In this document: positions 34,738-42,630 of the stretch, in pieces
Layout: the number at the start of each line of letters is the position of its first letter
Position numbering within the stretch: the stretch's first letter is position 1
Source: Streptomyces malachitofuscus
GTDB taxonomy: Bacteria; Actinomycetota; Actinomycetes; Streptomycetales; Streptomycetaceae
NCBI RefSeq assembly: GCF_014650055.1
Contig: NZ_BMUF01000012.1
Coordinates: forward strand, 124,001-188,000
DNA length: 64,000 nt
Direction: 5' to 3'
Notes under the pieces: generated by a model
Database searches by the model: none
What the model was told of the DNA's origin: nothing
The model's input: only the letters and a program-made list of their open reading frames with translations
Translations under genes and position numbers: made by a program

Positions 34738-35080
34738 GACCGGCTCTCTTCTTCGTCTCGTGGGGCGTACAGATTGAGCCAATCCGTGTGCGGCGGGCCC
34801 GGCTCGTTCATGTGCTGTTCACTCGGAGTGGGCCCAGTACACCGCCGGGCAATCCGCTGGGGTCAGTCACGGAAACCATGAAGGAGTTGGCTGGCCAGCG
34901 AAGGCATCTTGTAGATTCGTATGAACGGAGGTCGGCTGTAACCTCCCCACTTTCCTCCGGTAACAGAGGACACCGTCCGGGAAACGGCCGACACCGCTGA
35001 TCAGCCACCCGTGGGCCCTCACCGGAAGATCCCTTCCCGGTCCATCGTAGATATCGAGACAGAGAACGGCGGCGACGAGA
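34738..35080. promoter_or_regulatory. divergent control region of xanthine dehydrogenase and PucR genes
   Basis: The 343-base gap holds no supported gene. TAGATT at 34912-34917 with TTGGCT at 34887-34892 (19-bp spacer) is a weak promoter candidate toward the regulator. GCTGATCAGC at 34996-35005 is a perfect palindrome. The region is less GC-rich than the coding DNA, as expected for divergent promoters. A purine-responsive operator is likely to be here but could not be pinned down. Confidence 0.45.
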
Positions 35081-36769
35081 ATGCGGCTGCGCGCACTGCT
35101 GGACACCGACGCGCTGGGCCTGAAGCTGCTCGGCGGCGAGGACGAGCTGGACCGCGGTGTGCGGGGCGTGATGACCACCGACCTCAGGGACCCCAGCCGT
35201 TACCTCTCCGGCGGGGAACTGGTGCTCACGGGGCTGGCCTGGCGCCGCGACGCCGCCGACTCCGAGCCGTTCGTACGGATCCTGGTGCAGGCCGGGGTGG
35301 CCGCGCTGGCGGCCGGTGAGGCGGAACTGGGCGACGTGCCGGACGACCTGGTCGTGGCCTGTGCGCGGCACCGGCTGCCGTTGTTCGCCGTGCACGAGTC
35401 GGTGGCCTTCGCGACCATCACCGAGCACGTGGTGCGGCAGGTCTCGGGCGAGCGCGCCGGGGATCTCGCGGCGGTCGTGGACCGGCACCGGCGGATGATG
35501 ACGTCGGGTCCGGCGGGCGGCGGGCCCGACGTGGTCCTCGACCTGCTCGGCTCCGACCTGGACCTGCGGGCCTGGGTGCTGTCGCCCACCGGCCGGCTGA
35601 TCGCGGGGTCGAAGGTCGCGGGGTCGCACGGGGCGGAGCCGACGCTGCCCGCCGACGTGTGCGCACGGCTCGCCGCGGAGCAGCTGGCGGCCGCCCGCAC
35701 GGGCCGGCGCGGGCCGCACCGGGTCACGCTGGGCCAGACGACGTACAGCCTCTTCCCGGTGCGCGGCAGCGGGCGTTCCGCGCCGACGGCCCGGGACGTG
35801 CGCGAGACGGTGCTCTCGGACTGGCTCCTGGCGGTCGAGGCCGATGCCGGGGACTGGGCCGAGGAGCGGCTGGACCTGCTGCAGGGCGTGACCCAGCTGA
35901 TCTCCGTCGAGCGGGACCGCCGGGACGCGGCGCGCACGGTCCGGCGTCGGCTCGCCCAGGAGGTGCTGGAGCTTCTGCAGACGGGTGCCGCGCCCGCCGA
36001 GACGGCGGCGCGGCTACGGGTGGCCGCGCCCGTGCTGCTGCCCGGGCTCGGCACCGCGCCGCACTGGCAGGTCGTGGTGGCCCGGGTCGACTGGGACGGC
36101 GGGGAGGTGGACGGCGGCCCCGTGGCCCAGGCGCTGCTGGAGGAGATCCTGGTCGACCCGGCGTCGACCGGTCCCGAGCACTCCGACCGCATCGCGGTGG
36201 CGCACACCGGCGACGAGGCGATCGCGCTCGTACCGCTGCCCGCGGTGACCGGCGACGACGGCGCCACCGGTGCCGGAGTCGTCGCCGACGCGCTGCTCGA
36301 AGCCGTGCGCGACCCGCTCTCGGCCGGTCTCGACGGCGACGGCCGGCTCACTCTGGGCGTCTCCGCCGCCGTGCACTCGGCGGAGGGGCTGCGGGGTGCG
36401 CTGGAGGAAGCACGGCACGCCCGGCGGGTCGCCGCGGCCCGTCAGGGCCGGGTCTGCGCGGCCGGCCACCAGGAACTCGCCTCGCACGTCCTGCTGCTCC
36501 CCTTCGTTCCCGACGACGTGCGGCGGGCGTTCACCGCCCGCCTCCTGGACCCCCTGCGGGACTACGACCGCCGTCACCGCGCGGAACTGATCCCCACCCT
36601 GGAGGCGTTCCTCGACTGCGACGGCTCCTGGACCCGTTGCGCCTCCCGCCTCCACCTGCACGTCAACACGCTGCGCTACCGCGTCGGCCGCATCGAGCAG
36701 CTGACGGGCCGTGATCTCTCCCGGCTGGAGGACAAGCTGGACTTTTTCCTGGCACTGCGCATGAGTTGA
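35081..36769 (+). CDS. pucR: PucR-family purine catabolism regulator
   Basis: A 562-residue transcription factor. The N-terminal PucR domain (about residues 1-125) starts MRLRALLDTDALGLKLLGGE and includes LVLTGLAWRRD. A GGDEF-like middle is seen around IAVAHTGDEAIAL. The C-terminal helix-turn-helix of the PucR type reads FLDCDGSWTRCASRLHLHVN and TLRYRVGRIEQLTGRDL. In B. subtilis PucR controls the purine breakdown genes; here it is divergent from the xanthine dehydrogenase operon, which is its probable target. ATG at 35081 with a weak GACGAG ribosome site. Confidence 0.9.
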   Translation: MRLRALLDTDALGLKLLGGEDELDRGVRGVMTTDLRDPSRYLSGGELVLTGLAWRRDAADSEPFVRILVQAGVAALAAGEAELGDVPDDLVVACARHRLPLFAVHESVAFATITEHVVRQVSGERAGDLAAVVDRHRRMMTSGPAGGGPDVVLDLLGSDLDLRAWVLSPTGRLIAGSKVAGSHGAEPTLPADVCARLAAEQLAAARTGRRGPHRVTLGQTTYSLFPVRGSGRSAPTARDVRETVLSDWLLAVEADAGDWAEERLDLLQGVTQLISVERDRRDAARTVRRRLAQEVLELLQTGAAPAETAARLRVAAPVLLPGLGTAPHWQVVVARVDWDGGEVDGGPVAQALLEEILVDPASTGPEHSDRIAVAHTGDEAIALVPLPAVTGDDGATGAGVVADALLEAVRDPLSAGLDGDGRLTLGVSAAVHSAEGLRGALEEARHARRVAAARQGRVCAAGHQELASHVLLLPFVPDDVRRAFTARLLDPLRDYDRRHRAELIPTLEAFLDCDGSWTRCASRLHLHVNTLRYRVGRIEQLTGRDLSRLEDKLDFFLALRMS

Positions 36770-36777
36770 GCCGAAAA

Positions 36778-36802
36778 GGACCCGTCCGGCCAGTTCGGGT
36801 CC
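36778..36802 (+). terminator. terminator after PucR gene
   Basis: GGACCCG (36778-36784) and CGGGTCC (36796-36802) form a 7-bp stem with an 11-base loop, nine bases after the stop codon. It is weaker than other hairpins in the window. Confidence 0.5.
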
Positions 36803-36816
36803 GCAGCCCATGACTT

Positions 36817-36832
36817 TGTGAAATCCTTCACC
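36817..36832 (+). promoter_or_regulatory. Rex-like operator
   Basis: TGTGAAATCCTTCACC matches the known Streptomyces Rex operator (TGTGAAC-GC-GTTCACA) at 12 of 16 positions, including all of TGTGAA and TTCAC. It lies 83 bases before the next start codon. Rex senses the NADH/NAD ratio. Binding is not shown. Confidence 0.45.
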
Positions 36833-36914
36833 CACCCTCTTGGCCGGGCCCCGTGGTTCGTGCTGAGATGCGGCCACCACTCAACAGCTCGATGGCGTGC
36901 TCGGGGAGGGCAAC

Positions 36915-37691
36915 GTGGCGCATACCGCCATGTCCGGTGACGGAACGACCGCCGATGACGATCCCCTCCAGACGGCGGTGTGGCGACTGCGCTCCCGCGC
37001 CTGCTGGGCCGACGCCGCGGCGCTGCTCGCCCCCGACACCCCGGACGCGGCGATGCAGCGGGCGTCGCTGCTGGTGGAGCGGTGCGTCTACACCGAGGCG
37101 GGGTGGGAGGAGGCCGAGGACGCGCTGCGTACGGCCGAGGCGATGGCGCACAGCGACGAGGAGCGGGGGGCGGCCGCTTGTGAACGCGGGTACTTGGCCT
37201 ATGCGGCCACCCTGTTCCGGGTGCGCGACCGGGCGGACGAGGCGCGGGCCGCGCTCGGCCGGGCGGCGGCGCTGATCGCGCCGGGGGCGGCGGGCCGGGC
37301 GCTGCTGGACTTCCGGCGCGGGCTGATCGCGGAGAACCTCACCCGGTCGCCGCAGGCGGCCCGGGCCGCCTACCGCCGCGCCCATGCGGGCGCCACGGCG
37401 CACGCCGATCCGCTGCTGCTGTCCGGCACATGGCGCCACCTCGCCGGACTGGCCCTGCGGGACGGAGAGTTGACGGAGGCCCGGCACGGCTTCGCCGAAT
37501 CACTGCGCATCAGGGAGGAGTTGGGCTACCTGGTCGGCACGGCTCCGGCTCTGGTCTCCCTGGCGGAGACGGAGACCGGCCCCGAGGCCTCCCGCCTCCG
37601 CGAGGAGGCCCGCCGCCTCTTCCGCCTCCTGGGCGGAGTCCCCACCTGGCTGGCGGACCAACTCTCCCCACCGGACGCAGCAACGGCCTGA
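36915..37691 (+). CDS. TPR-like helical repeat protein
   Basis: A 258-residue protein made of helix-turn-helix pairs rich in alanine and arginine. Segments such as AEDALRTAEAMAHSDEERGA, ARAALGRAAALIAPGAAGRA and LRDGELTEARHGFAESLRIR have tetratricopeptide character, so a scaffold role in protein binding is likely. The GTG at 36915 was preferred to one at 36897 because GGGGAGGG ends four bases before it. There are no signal or membrane segments. The partner is unknown. Confidence 0.78.
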   Translation: MAHTAMSGDGTTADDDPLQTAVWRLRSRACWADAAALLAPDTPDAAMQRASLLVERCVYTEAGWEEAEDALRTAEAMAHSDEERGAAACERGYLAYAATLFRVRDRADEARAALGRAAALIAPGAAGRALLDFRRGLIAENLTRSPQAARAAYRRAHAGATAHADPLLLSGTWRHLAGLALRDGELTEARHGFAESLRIREELGYLVGTAPALVSLAETETGPEASRLREEARRLFRLLGGVPTWLADQLSPPDAATA

Positions 37692-37700
37692 CAGCCCGTC

Positions 37701-37723
37701 TGGGGGTACCCCCTCCGGGGGAG
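37701..37723 (+). repeat. short hairpin element, 23-bp form inside R3
   Basis: TGGGGGTACCCCCTCCGGGG plus GAG occupies the same position in the longer repeat as the copy in R1. GGGGGTACCCCC is a perfect palindrome. Confidence 0.85.
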
Positions 37724-37783
37724 CTTGAGGACGAGGCCCGAAGGGCCGAAAGGGGGGTCTGGGGGCACAGCCCCCAGGGACGA

Positions 37784-37825
37784 TGGGGGTACCTCCCGCT
37801 CGAGCGAAGCCGAGAGTGGGGGAGG
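37784..37825 (+). repeat. short hairpin element, copy E inside R3
   Basis: A 42-bp copy with the conserved ends TGGGGGTACCTCCC and GAGTGGGGGAGG and a different centre (GCTCGAGCGAAGCC). It interrupts the R repeat between GGGACG and GAAGGGGCGG, which are joined in R2. Confidence 0.88.
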
Positions 37826-37868
37826 GAAGGGGCGGCGGGGCGAAAAGACCCGGAACAACGCCCCCCTC

Positions 37869-38696
37869 TCACCCCGCCCCGTTGAAATGCTCCGACACCA
37901 ACGCCCGCACCACGTCCAGGTCCCCCGCGATCAACGCGTCCAGCAGCGCCGTGTGCTCATGCGCGTCAGCGATCAGCTCCGCGCGCCCCCGCCCCCCGCC
38001 CGCACCGCCGACCAGCGGCCACTGGGCCCGCCGGTGCAGCTCCTCCGCGATCCCGACCAGCTGCTCGTTCCCGCCGAGGGCGAGCACCGCGCTGTGGAAG
38101 GCACGATCGGACTCCGCGTACGTCGCCCGGCACCCGGAGGACGCGGCACGGACCGTCGCCTCGGCGAGCGGACGCAGTTCGGCCCACCGCTCGGCCGGCA
38201 CCGTGCGGGCCAGCCGCAGCATCACCGGGACCTCGATCAGCGCCCGCACCTCGGCGAGCTCGGCCAGCTCCCGCGCACCCCGCTCGACGACCCGGAACCC
38301 GCGGTTGGGCACGACCTCGACCGCGCCCTCGATGGCGAGCTGCTGCATGGCCTCGCGGACGGGCGTCGCGGAGACGCCGAACCGCTCCCCGAGCACGGGT
38401 GCGGAGTACACCTCGCCGGGCCGCAGGTCGCCCGTCACCAGCGCGGTGCGCAGGGCGGCAAGGACCTGGCCGCGCACGGAGGACCGCTGGACGGCGGTCC
38501 GGGGAGCCGGTACGGCGGGTTCGCCGTGCGTGTGCTCGCCGCGCACGGCGTCGCCCTCGGCCGCGCCGGCCCGACCGCGCGCCCCGGCGCCCGGGTCCGG
38601 CGCCGTCGGCTGGGCCGGCACCCGGTAGCGGCCGGGCCCGGTCCGGGCGGCGGCCGCCTCACGTGTCACAGCGGAGCCCTGCGTGCCCTGCTTCAC
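37869..38696 (-). CDS. GntR-family (FCD domain) transcriptional regulator
   Basis: A 275-residue regulator. The first 70 residues are a low-complexity Arg/Ala/Pro extension. The winged helix spans about residues 72-138 (LRTALVTGDLRPGEVYSAPV, FGVSATPVREAMQQLAIEGA), and the C-terminal FCD ligand domain follows with ESDRAFHSAVLALGGNEQL and the metal-site histidine region AHEHTALLDAL. FadR-type members usually sense organic acids. The GTG at 38696 follows AGGAGG. The target is unknown. The long N-terminal extension may mean that the true start is internal. Confidence 0.88.
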   Translation of the reverse strand: MKQGTQGSAVTREAAAARTGPGRYRVPAQPTAPDPGAGARGRAGAAEGDAVRGEHTHGEPAVPAPRTAVQRSSVRGQVLAALRTALVTGDLRPGEVYSAPVLGERFGVSATPVREAMQQLAIEGAVEVVPNRGFRVVERGARELAELAEVRALIEVPVMLRLARTVPAERWAELRPLAEATVRAASSGCRATYAESDRAFHSAVLALGGNEQLVGIAEELHRRAQWPLVGGAGGGRGRAELIADAHEHTALLDALIAGDLDVVRALVSEHFNGAG

Positions 38697-38807
38697 AAGG
38701 TCCTCCTGCGGACGTGTCGGTACTTGGGGTCATTACGGCGGGTTGCCACCTGTACGTCAAGCACCATAGGCGCACCGGACACCAGTTCACATCTCGGCGA
38801 TCTTCGG

Positions 38808-38826
38808 TAAGGTGAGCCTTACCTTT
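38808..38826 (+). promoter_or_regulatory. iron box (DmdR/IdeR-type operator)
   Basis: TAAGGTGAGCCTTACCTTT matches the actinobacterial iron-box consensus TWAGGTWAGSCTWACCTWA at 17 of 19 positions. It lies 25 bases before the FhuF-like gene, where binding by iron-loaded DmdR would block transcription. Iron starvation should therefore induce that gene. Confidence 0.85.
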
Positions 38827-38850
38827 ATTGCCCGGCTCCACGAGACGTGA

Positions 38851-39726
38851 ATGGGTGGTCCCATGCCTGTGCCCGGTTCGGCCGTCGCGGACGCGTACGC
38901 CCGCCTGGCGGAGGCCTTCCCCGCGCTGGCCGTCACCGAACTCGGCACCGGCGAGGAGGCGCCCCGGGGCGGCGGCTGGGTCGCCGCGTCGGAGCTCGCG
39001 GACGCCGGGACCGGCCTGGACGCCTTTCTGGCCTGGGACGACACCCAGGTGCTGCGGGACTACGGTCAGCAGGCCCGCCCGGATGTGATCGCCAGCTTCG
39101 GTCTGCACCGCTACGCCTGGCCCGCCTGCCTGCTGATCACCGTGCCCTGGTTCCTGCACCGCCGGGTGCCGCGCTATCCCGTGACGCATGTCTCGTTCGA
39201 CCGCACCGCCCCCGGTCTCGCCGTGGGCCGCATGGCCGTGCGGCCGGAAGGCTTCGCCTGTCTGCCCGACGACCCGGCCGCCGCACTCCCCGGCGCCCGG
39301 GTGGTGCCCGACGAGGAGGCGCTGCGGGCGGAGGTGCGCGCGGCGGTGGCCCAGCACCTCGAACCTGTGCTGGCCGGTTTCGGCCCCCGGATGCGGCGCC
39401 GCGGCCACGCCCTGTGGGGCATGGCGACCGACGAGATCGTCGAGAGCCTGTGGTACGTCGCCCAGCTGCTCGGCGAGGAGGAGCGGGCGATGCGCGAGCT
39501 GGAGTTGCTGCTGCCGGGGGCGACCAAGCCGTACGTCGGCGCGGCGGCGTTCCGCCGGCCGGCCGGGCCCGGCGGGGAGCAGGAGCGCGCGACCCGGGAC
39601 CGGGTGAGCTGCTGCATGTTCTACACCCTGCGTCCCGCGGACATCTGCGCCACCTGCCCGCGCACCTGCGCCAAGGACTCGGCGACCGCCGGGCGGGCCA
39701 CCACCGTTGCCGCGCGGGCGAGTTGA
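38851..39726 (+). CDS. FhuF-like 2Fe-2S ferric-siderophore reductase
   Basis: A 291-residue protein with the C-terminal cluster motif of the FhuF family, CC-x10-C-x2-C, seen as SCCMFYTLRPADICATCPRTC with its four cysteines (about residues 266-281). FhuF-like proteins reduce ferric siderophores in the cytoplasm to release iron. The rest matches the helical FhuF-type body only loosely. ATG at 38851 or 38863 (both in frame, neither with a strong ribosome site). The iron box 25 bases upstream gives strong independent support for a role in iron uptake. Confidence 0.87.
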   Translation: MGGPMPVPGSAVADAYARLAEAFPALAVTELGTGEEAPRGGGWVAASELADAGTGLDAFLAWDDTQVLRDYGQQARPDVIASFGLHRYAWPACLLITVPWFLHRRVPRYPVTHVSFDRTAPGLAVGRMAVRPEGFACLPDDPAAALPGARVVPDEEALRAEVRAAVAQHLEPVLAGFGPRMRRRGHALWGMATDEIVESLWYVAQLLGEEERAMRELELLLPGATKPYVGAAAFRRPAGPGGEQERATRDRVSCCMFYTLRPADICATCPRTCAKDSATAGRATTVAARAS

Positions 39727-40028
39727 CGTCACGTCGGACGCCGGGACCCCCTTCGGAGCCGTAGGATCATGCGGTCGGCACGCTGCAGAGGTCACAGCTG
39801 ATTCACAATTCCCTCACCTGTCGCGGGAACCATCCGCGGAACCACCCGCACGGGTAGTCTTATTCGAACTCAACTCCCGTCCCTCATACGGCAGTTCGAG
39901 CAGATCGTCGCCCGGACACCCCCCTCGCACTTCCTTGGCGGCCTCTTGCCCCGAAACCCCCTGAGGGCAGCCGGGATTGGGCCACTATGGCGGGCGTTAC
40001 GCCCTATCCCAATGCAAGGGACCCCTAG
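39727..40028. promoter_or_regulatory. intergenic region with imperfect palindrome
   Basis: No gene is supported in these 302 bases. GGGATTGGGC (39973-39982) and GCCCTATCCC (40001-40010) form 9-of-10 matching arms around GGGCG-TTA-CGCCC (39992-40004), ending 18 bases before the next start codon. These could be an operator or a leader hairpin. A+T content rises around 39800-39870, where a promoter is likely. Confidence 0.4.
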
Positions 40029-41075
40029 ATGAGACTGACCGACATATCGCTGAACTGGCTGCTTCCGGGCGCCGTGCTGCTCCTGGGCATGCTGGCGGCG
40101 GTGGCGGTGCTGGCGCGCGGGAAGCGCTCCTCGGTCAAGGACACGAGCGCGGACGACTCGTGGGAGCGCAGCGAGGAGCGCCGCCGGCGCAAGGAGGCCG
40201 TCTACGGCACCGTCTCCTACGTTCTGCTGTTCTGCTGTGCGGCGGTCGCCGCCGCGCTCTCCTTCCACGGCCTCGTCGGCTTCGGCGAACAGAACCTCGG
40301 CCTCACCGGCGGCTGGCAGTACCTCGTTCCCTTCGGCCTGGACGGCGCGGCGATGTTCTGCTCGGTGCTCGCCGTGCGCGAGGCCAGCCACGGTGACGCG
40401 GCCCTCGGCTCGCGGATACTCGTGTGGACGTTCGCCTTCGCCGCGGCCTGGTTCAACTGGGTCCACGCTCCCCGGGGCGTCGGGCACGCGGGTGCCCCGC
40501 ACTTCTTCGCGGGCATGTCGCTGTCCGCGGCGGTGCTGTTCGACCGCGCGCTGAAGCAGACCCGCCGGGCCGCCCTGCGCGAGCAGGGGCTGGTCCCGCG
40601 TCCGCTCCCCCAGATCCGTATCGTGCGCTGGCTGCGCGCCCCCAGGGAGACCTACCGCGCCTGGTCGCTGATGCTGCTGGAGGGTGTGCGCAGCCTCGAC
40701 GAGGCGGTCGAGGAAGTGCGCGAGGACAAGATCCGCAAGGACGAGGCCAAGCAGCGCCGCCGCGACCAGCAGCGGGTGGAACGGGCCCGGCTGAAGGCGA
40801 TCAGCCGCGGCCACCGGGGTTTCGTGGGCCGGGGCGGCGGGCGCGAGCTGGAGACGGCAACCGTCGAGCGCGACTCCGAGCTGGTCTCCGCGGAGCCTGC
40901 CATATCGGCGCCGGAGGCCCTGCCCGTCCGCGCGCGTCCCTCCCTGCAGCCGGTTCGCACCGGCGGTTCTGACGCGGTGACCGTCGACCTCACCGCCGAG
41001 GACGACACCCAGGCCCTGCCCCGCCTGGACTCCCTGGAGCGCAAGCTCAAGGACCTCGAGCAGCAGTTCGGCTGA
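40029..41075 (+). CDS. DUF2637 (SpdB-like) membrane protein
   Basis: A 348-residue protein with about four to five hydrophobic segments: residues 8-30, VSYVLLFCCAAVAAALSFHG near 62-82, YLVPFGLDGAAMFCSVLAV near 98, VWTFAFAAAWFNWVHAP near 128 and one at FFAGMSLSAAVLF. The conserved DUF2637 core is this four-helix region. The C-terminal 170 residues are cytoplasmic, basic and probably coiled coil (DEAKQRRRDQQRVERARLKA). The family includes Streptomyces plasmid-spread proteins and chromosomal paralogues near developmental genes. The molecular role is unknown. Confidence 0.88.
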   Translation: MRLTDISLNWLLPGAVLLLGMLAAVAVLARGKRSSVKDTSADDSWERSEERRRRKEAVYGTVSYVLLFCCAAVAAALSFHGLVGFGEQNLGLTGGWQYLVPFGLDGAAMFCSVLAVREASHGDAALGSRILVWTFAFAAAWFNWVHAPRGVGHAGAPHFFAGMSLSAAVLFDRALKQTRRAALREQGLVPRPLPQIRIVRWLRAPRETYRAWSLMLLEGVRSLDEAVEEVREDKIRKDEAKQRRRDQQRVERARLKAISRGHRGFVGRGGGRELETATVERDSELVSAEPAISAPEALPVRARPSLQPVRTGGSDAVTVDLTAEDDTQALPRLDSLERKLKDLEQQFG

Positions 41076-41095
41076 CACCGTTCGCCGGACGACGG

Positions 41096-41121
41096 GGGTG
41101 CGGTCCGCACGGGCCGCACCC
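41096..41121. terminator. hairpin between convergent genes
   Basis: GGGTGCGG (41096-41103) pairs with CCGCACCC (41114-41121) around a 10-base loop, 20 bases after the DUF2637 gene and before the ATPase gene on the other strand. Confidence 0.6.
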
Positions 41122-41147
41122 GCCGAACCGTGCGGTGCGTCCGTCCG

Positions 41148-41549
41148 TCAGGCGGCGTCCGCGCCGAGTTCGAACCAGACGGACTTGCCCACCTCGTGCT
41201 TGCTGACGCCCCACTCGTCCGCGAGGGACTCGACCAGCACCAGGCCCCTTCCGTGCGTCCCGTCGTCGGTGCGCGGCCGTCGCGGCCGGGGCTCGCGGGA
41301 CACGAAGTCCCGTACCTCCACCCGCAGCCGGCGCGGCCCGACCGTGGCCGTCAGCACCGCCTCGTGGTCGGTGTGCACGAGCGCGTTGGTGACGAGTTCA
41401 CTGGTGAGCAGTTCCGCGACCGCGGACCGCTCCGGAGTTCCCCAGTGCGTGAGCAGCTCGCGCACCGCCCTGCGGGACTCGCGCACCGCTCTCAGATCCG
41501 CCCGCCCCAGTGTGCGCCTCAGCCGATCCGCCGAAGCCTGACTCTTCAT
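41148..41549 (-). CDS. anti-sigma factor-type histidine-kinase-like ATPase
   Basis: A 133-residue HATPase_c protein of the RsbW/SpoIIAB type, very numerous in Streptomyces. The N box is LLTSELVTNALVHTDHEA (about residues 47-64), and the G boxes are in RGLVLVESLADEWGV. Such proteins can phosphorylate an anti-anti-sigma factor and hold a sigma factor inactive. No partner gene is adjacent, so the target is unknown. ATG at 41549 with a weak GGGGGCC upstream. Confidence 0.88.
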   Translation of the reverse strand: MKSQASADRLRRTLGRADLRAVRESRRAVRELLTHWGTPERSAVAELLTSELVTNALVHTDHEAVLTATVGPRRLRVEVRDFVSREPRPRRPRTDDGTHGRGLVLVESLADEWGVSKHEVGKSVWFELGADAA

Positions 41550-41763
41550 GGCCCCCGCCCGCGTACAGATGTCGATTCCCCCTGGCGCTCGAACACGTAC
41601 ACGGGATTCATTTCCCCGTCGCCGGCACGCCAGTCATGCCGCATCGTCGGCGACCGGTAGTTGGCCGAAGTGCACACGCCACGCATGCGCGCGGGGCCGT
41701 CCTCCCGACCCCCGTGGCGAGAGGACGACCCCGGCTTTCGTGGTGGTCGTGGCGGACCGTGGC

Positions 41764-42384
41764 TCAGTGGAGCTTGTTGACGGCCTTCTTCGTCGTCTTC
41801 TTGAAGGCGCCGACCGGGGCGTCGTCGAAGTCGCCCATCTGTCCCCAGTCGACGACGGTCACCGTCCTGCCGTCCCGTCCCACGGACAGCAGGTGGATGT
41901 CCGTGGCGCCGTAGGAGGTCTCCGTGTGCAGCCCGCGCACCGTGGCGCCCTCCTCGACCGGCAGCGTGCCGTAGTACCGGCCCTCGGCCTCGATGTCCGG
42001 GTACGCCTGCTCGAGCCGGCCGGCGCAGGAACGGATCTTCTTGTCGAGCAGGGCGGCCAGCGCCTTGCCCTTGGCGGCGGAGCCGGTGACGACGGTGACC
42101 TGTACGGCGCCGGTGTCCAGGTCGGTGTGGAAGAGGCGGTGCCGGTAGTCGTAGGCCGGCACGCCCTCGCCCAGACAGTAGGCGAGCTGCTCCGGGAAGC
42201 CGTCCGTGACCGGGCCGGCCGTCCAGTCCGACGACGGGTGCGGGGGCAGCTCGGAGGCGGAGAGGAAGTTGGGCGGGGCGCTCTTCCGCACGGCGGCACC
42301 GGCCGGTGCGGTGAGCGCCGTGCCGGCCGCGAGGGCGGCGACGGTGAGCGTGGCGAGCGCGGCGGCCCGGGTACGCATGGGCAT
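41764..42384 (-). CDS. secreted protein of unknown function
   Basis: A 206-residue exported protein. A typical signal peptide (MPMRTRAAALATLTVAALAA, cleavage likely after AGAA) precedes a mature domain with two cysteines (YCLGEG and SCAGRL), which could form one disulphide. Segments such as VQVTVVTGSAAKGKALAALL and DIHLLSVGRDGRTVTVVDWG resemble, weakly, PknH-type extracellular sensor domains. ATG at 42384 preceded by GGGGGA. It is divergent from a membrane-bound DNA-binding protein with its own outside domain, so the two could be a signal pair (inference). Confidence 0.72.
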   Translation of the reverse strand: MPMRTRAAALATLTVAALAAGTALTAPAGAAVRKSAPPNFLSASELPPHPSSDWTAGPVTDGFPEQLAYCLGEGVPAYDYRHRLFHTDLDTGAVQVTVVTGSAAKGKALAALLDKKIRSCAGRLEQAYPDIEAEGRYYGTLPVEEGATVRGLHTETSYGATDIHLLSVGRDGRTVTVVDWGQMGDFDDAPVGAFKKTTKKAVNKLH

Positions 42385-42630
42385 GGGTGTCCCCCGTGAG
42401 GTGTGCGTGATGGAATGGCGGAGCGGTACGCCGTGACGACCGGGATGGTCCGTCCGGCGGCCGTCGGGGCGGTGCGTGCCAAGAGCATCGGCCGCCTCGG
42501 GGGACGGGCGCAAGCGTCGTCGCCGGATCCACCGGCATGGAACCATCCCAGCCCGTCCGACGTGCAGGTACATGGGGTGCCTGGGATGCCGTCCCGGGGC
42601 CCGCCCGGGTCGGAGCGAGTGCGGGGTGAC

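Larger units (their letters stand above)
37692..37848. repeat. inverted-repeat element R3 (partial) with two nested short elements
   Basis: This 157-bp stretch between convergent genes is the right-hand part of the R1/R2 repeat (AGCCCGTC, CTTGAGGACGAGGCCCGAAGG, GGGGGGTCTGGGGGC and the end GAAGGGGCGGCGGGG). The left arm is missing. It carries a 23-bp short element at 37701-37723 and a 42-bp copy at 37784-37825, each at a place where R2 is continuous. Confidence 0.85.

Noticed and set aside
34878..35000. 40-codon ORF (MKELAGQRRHLVDSYERR start) in the xanthine dehydrogenase/PucR gap
   Set aside because: No ribosome binding site, overlaps the likely promoter, and composition is not clearly protein-like.
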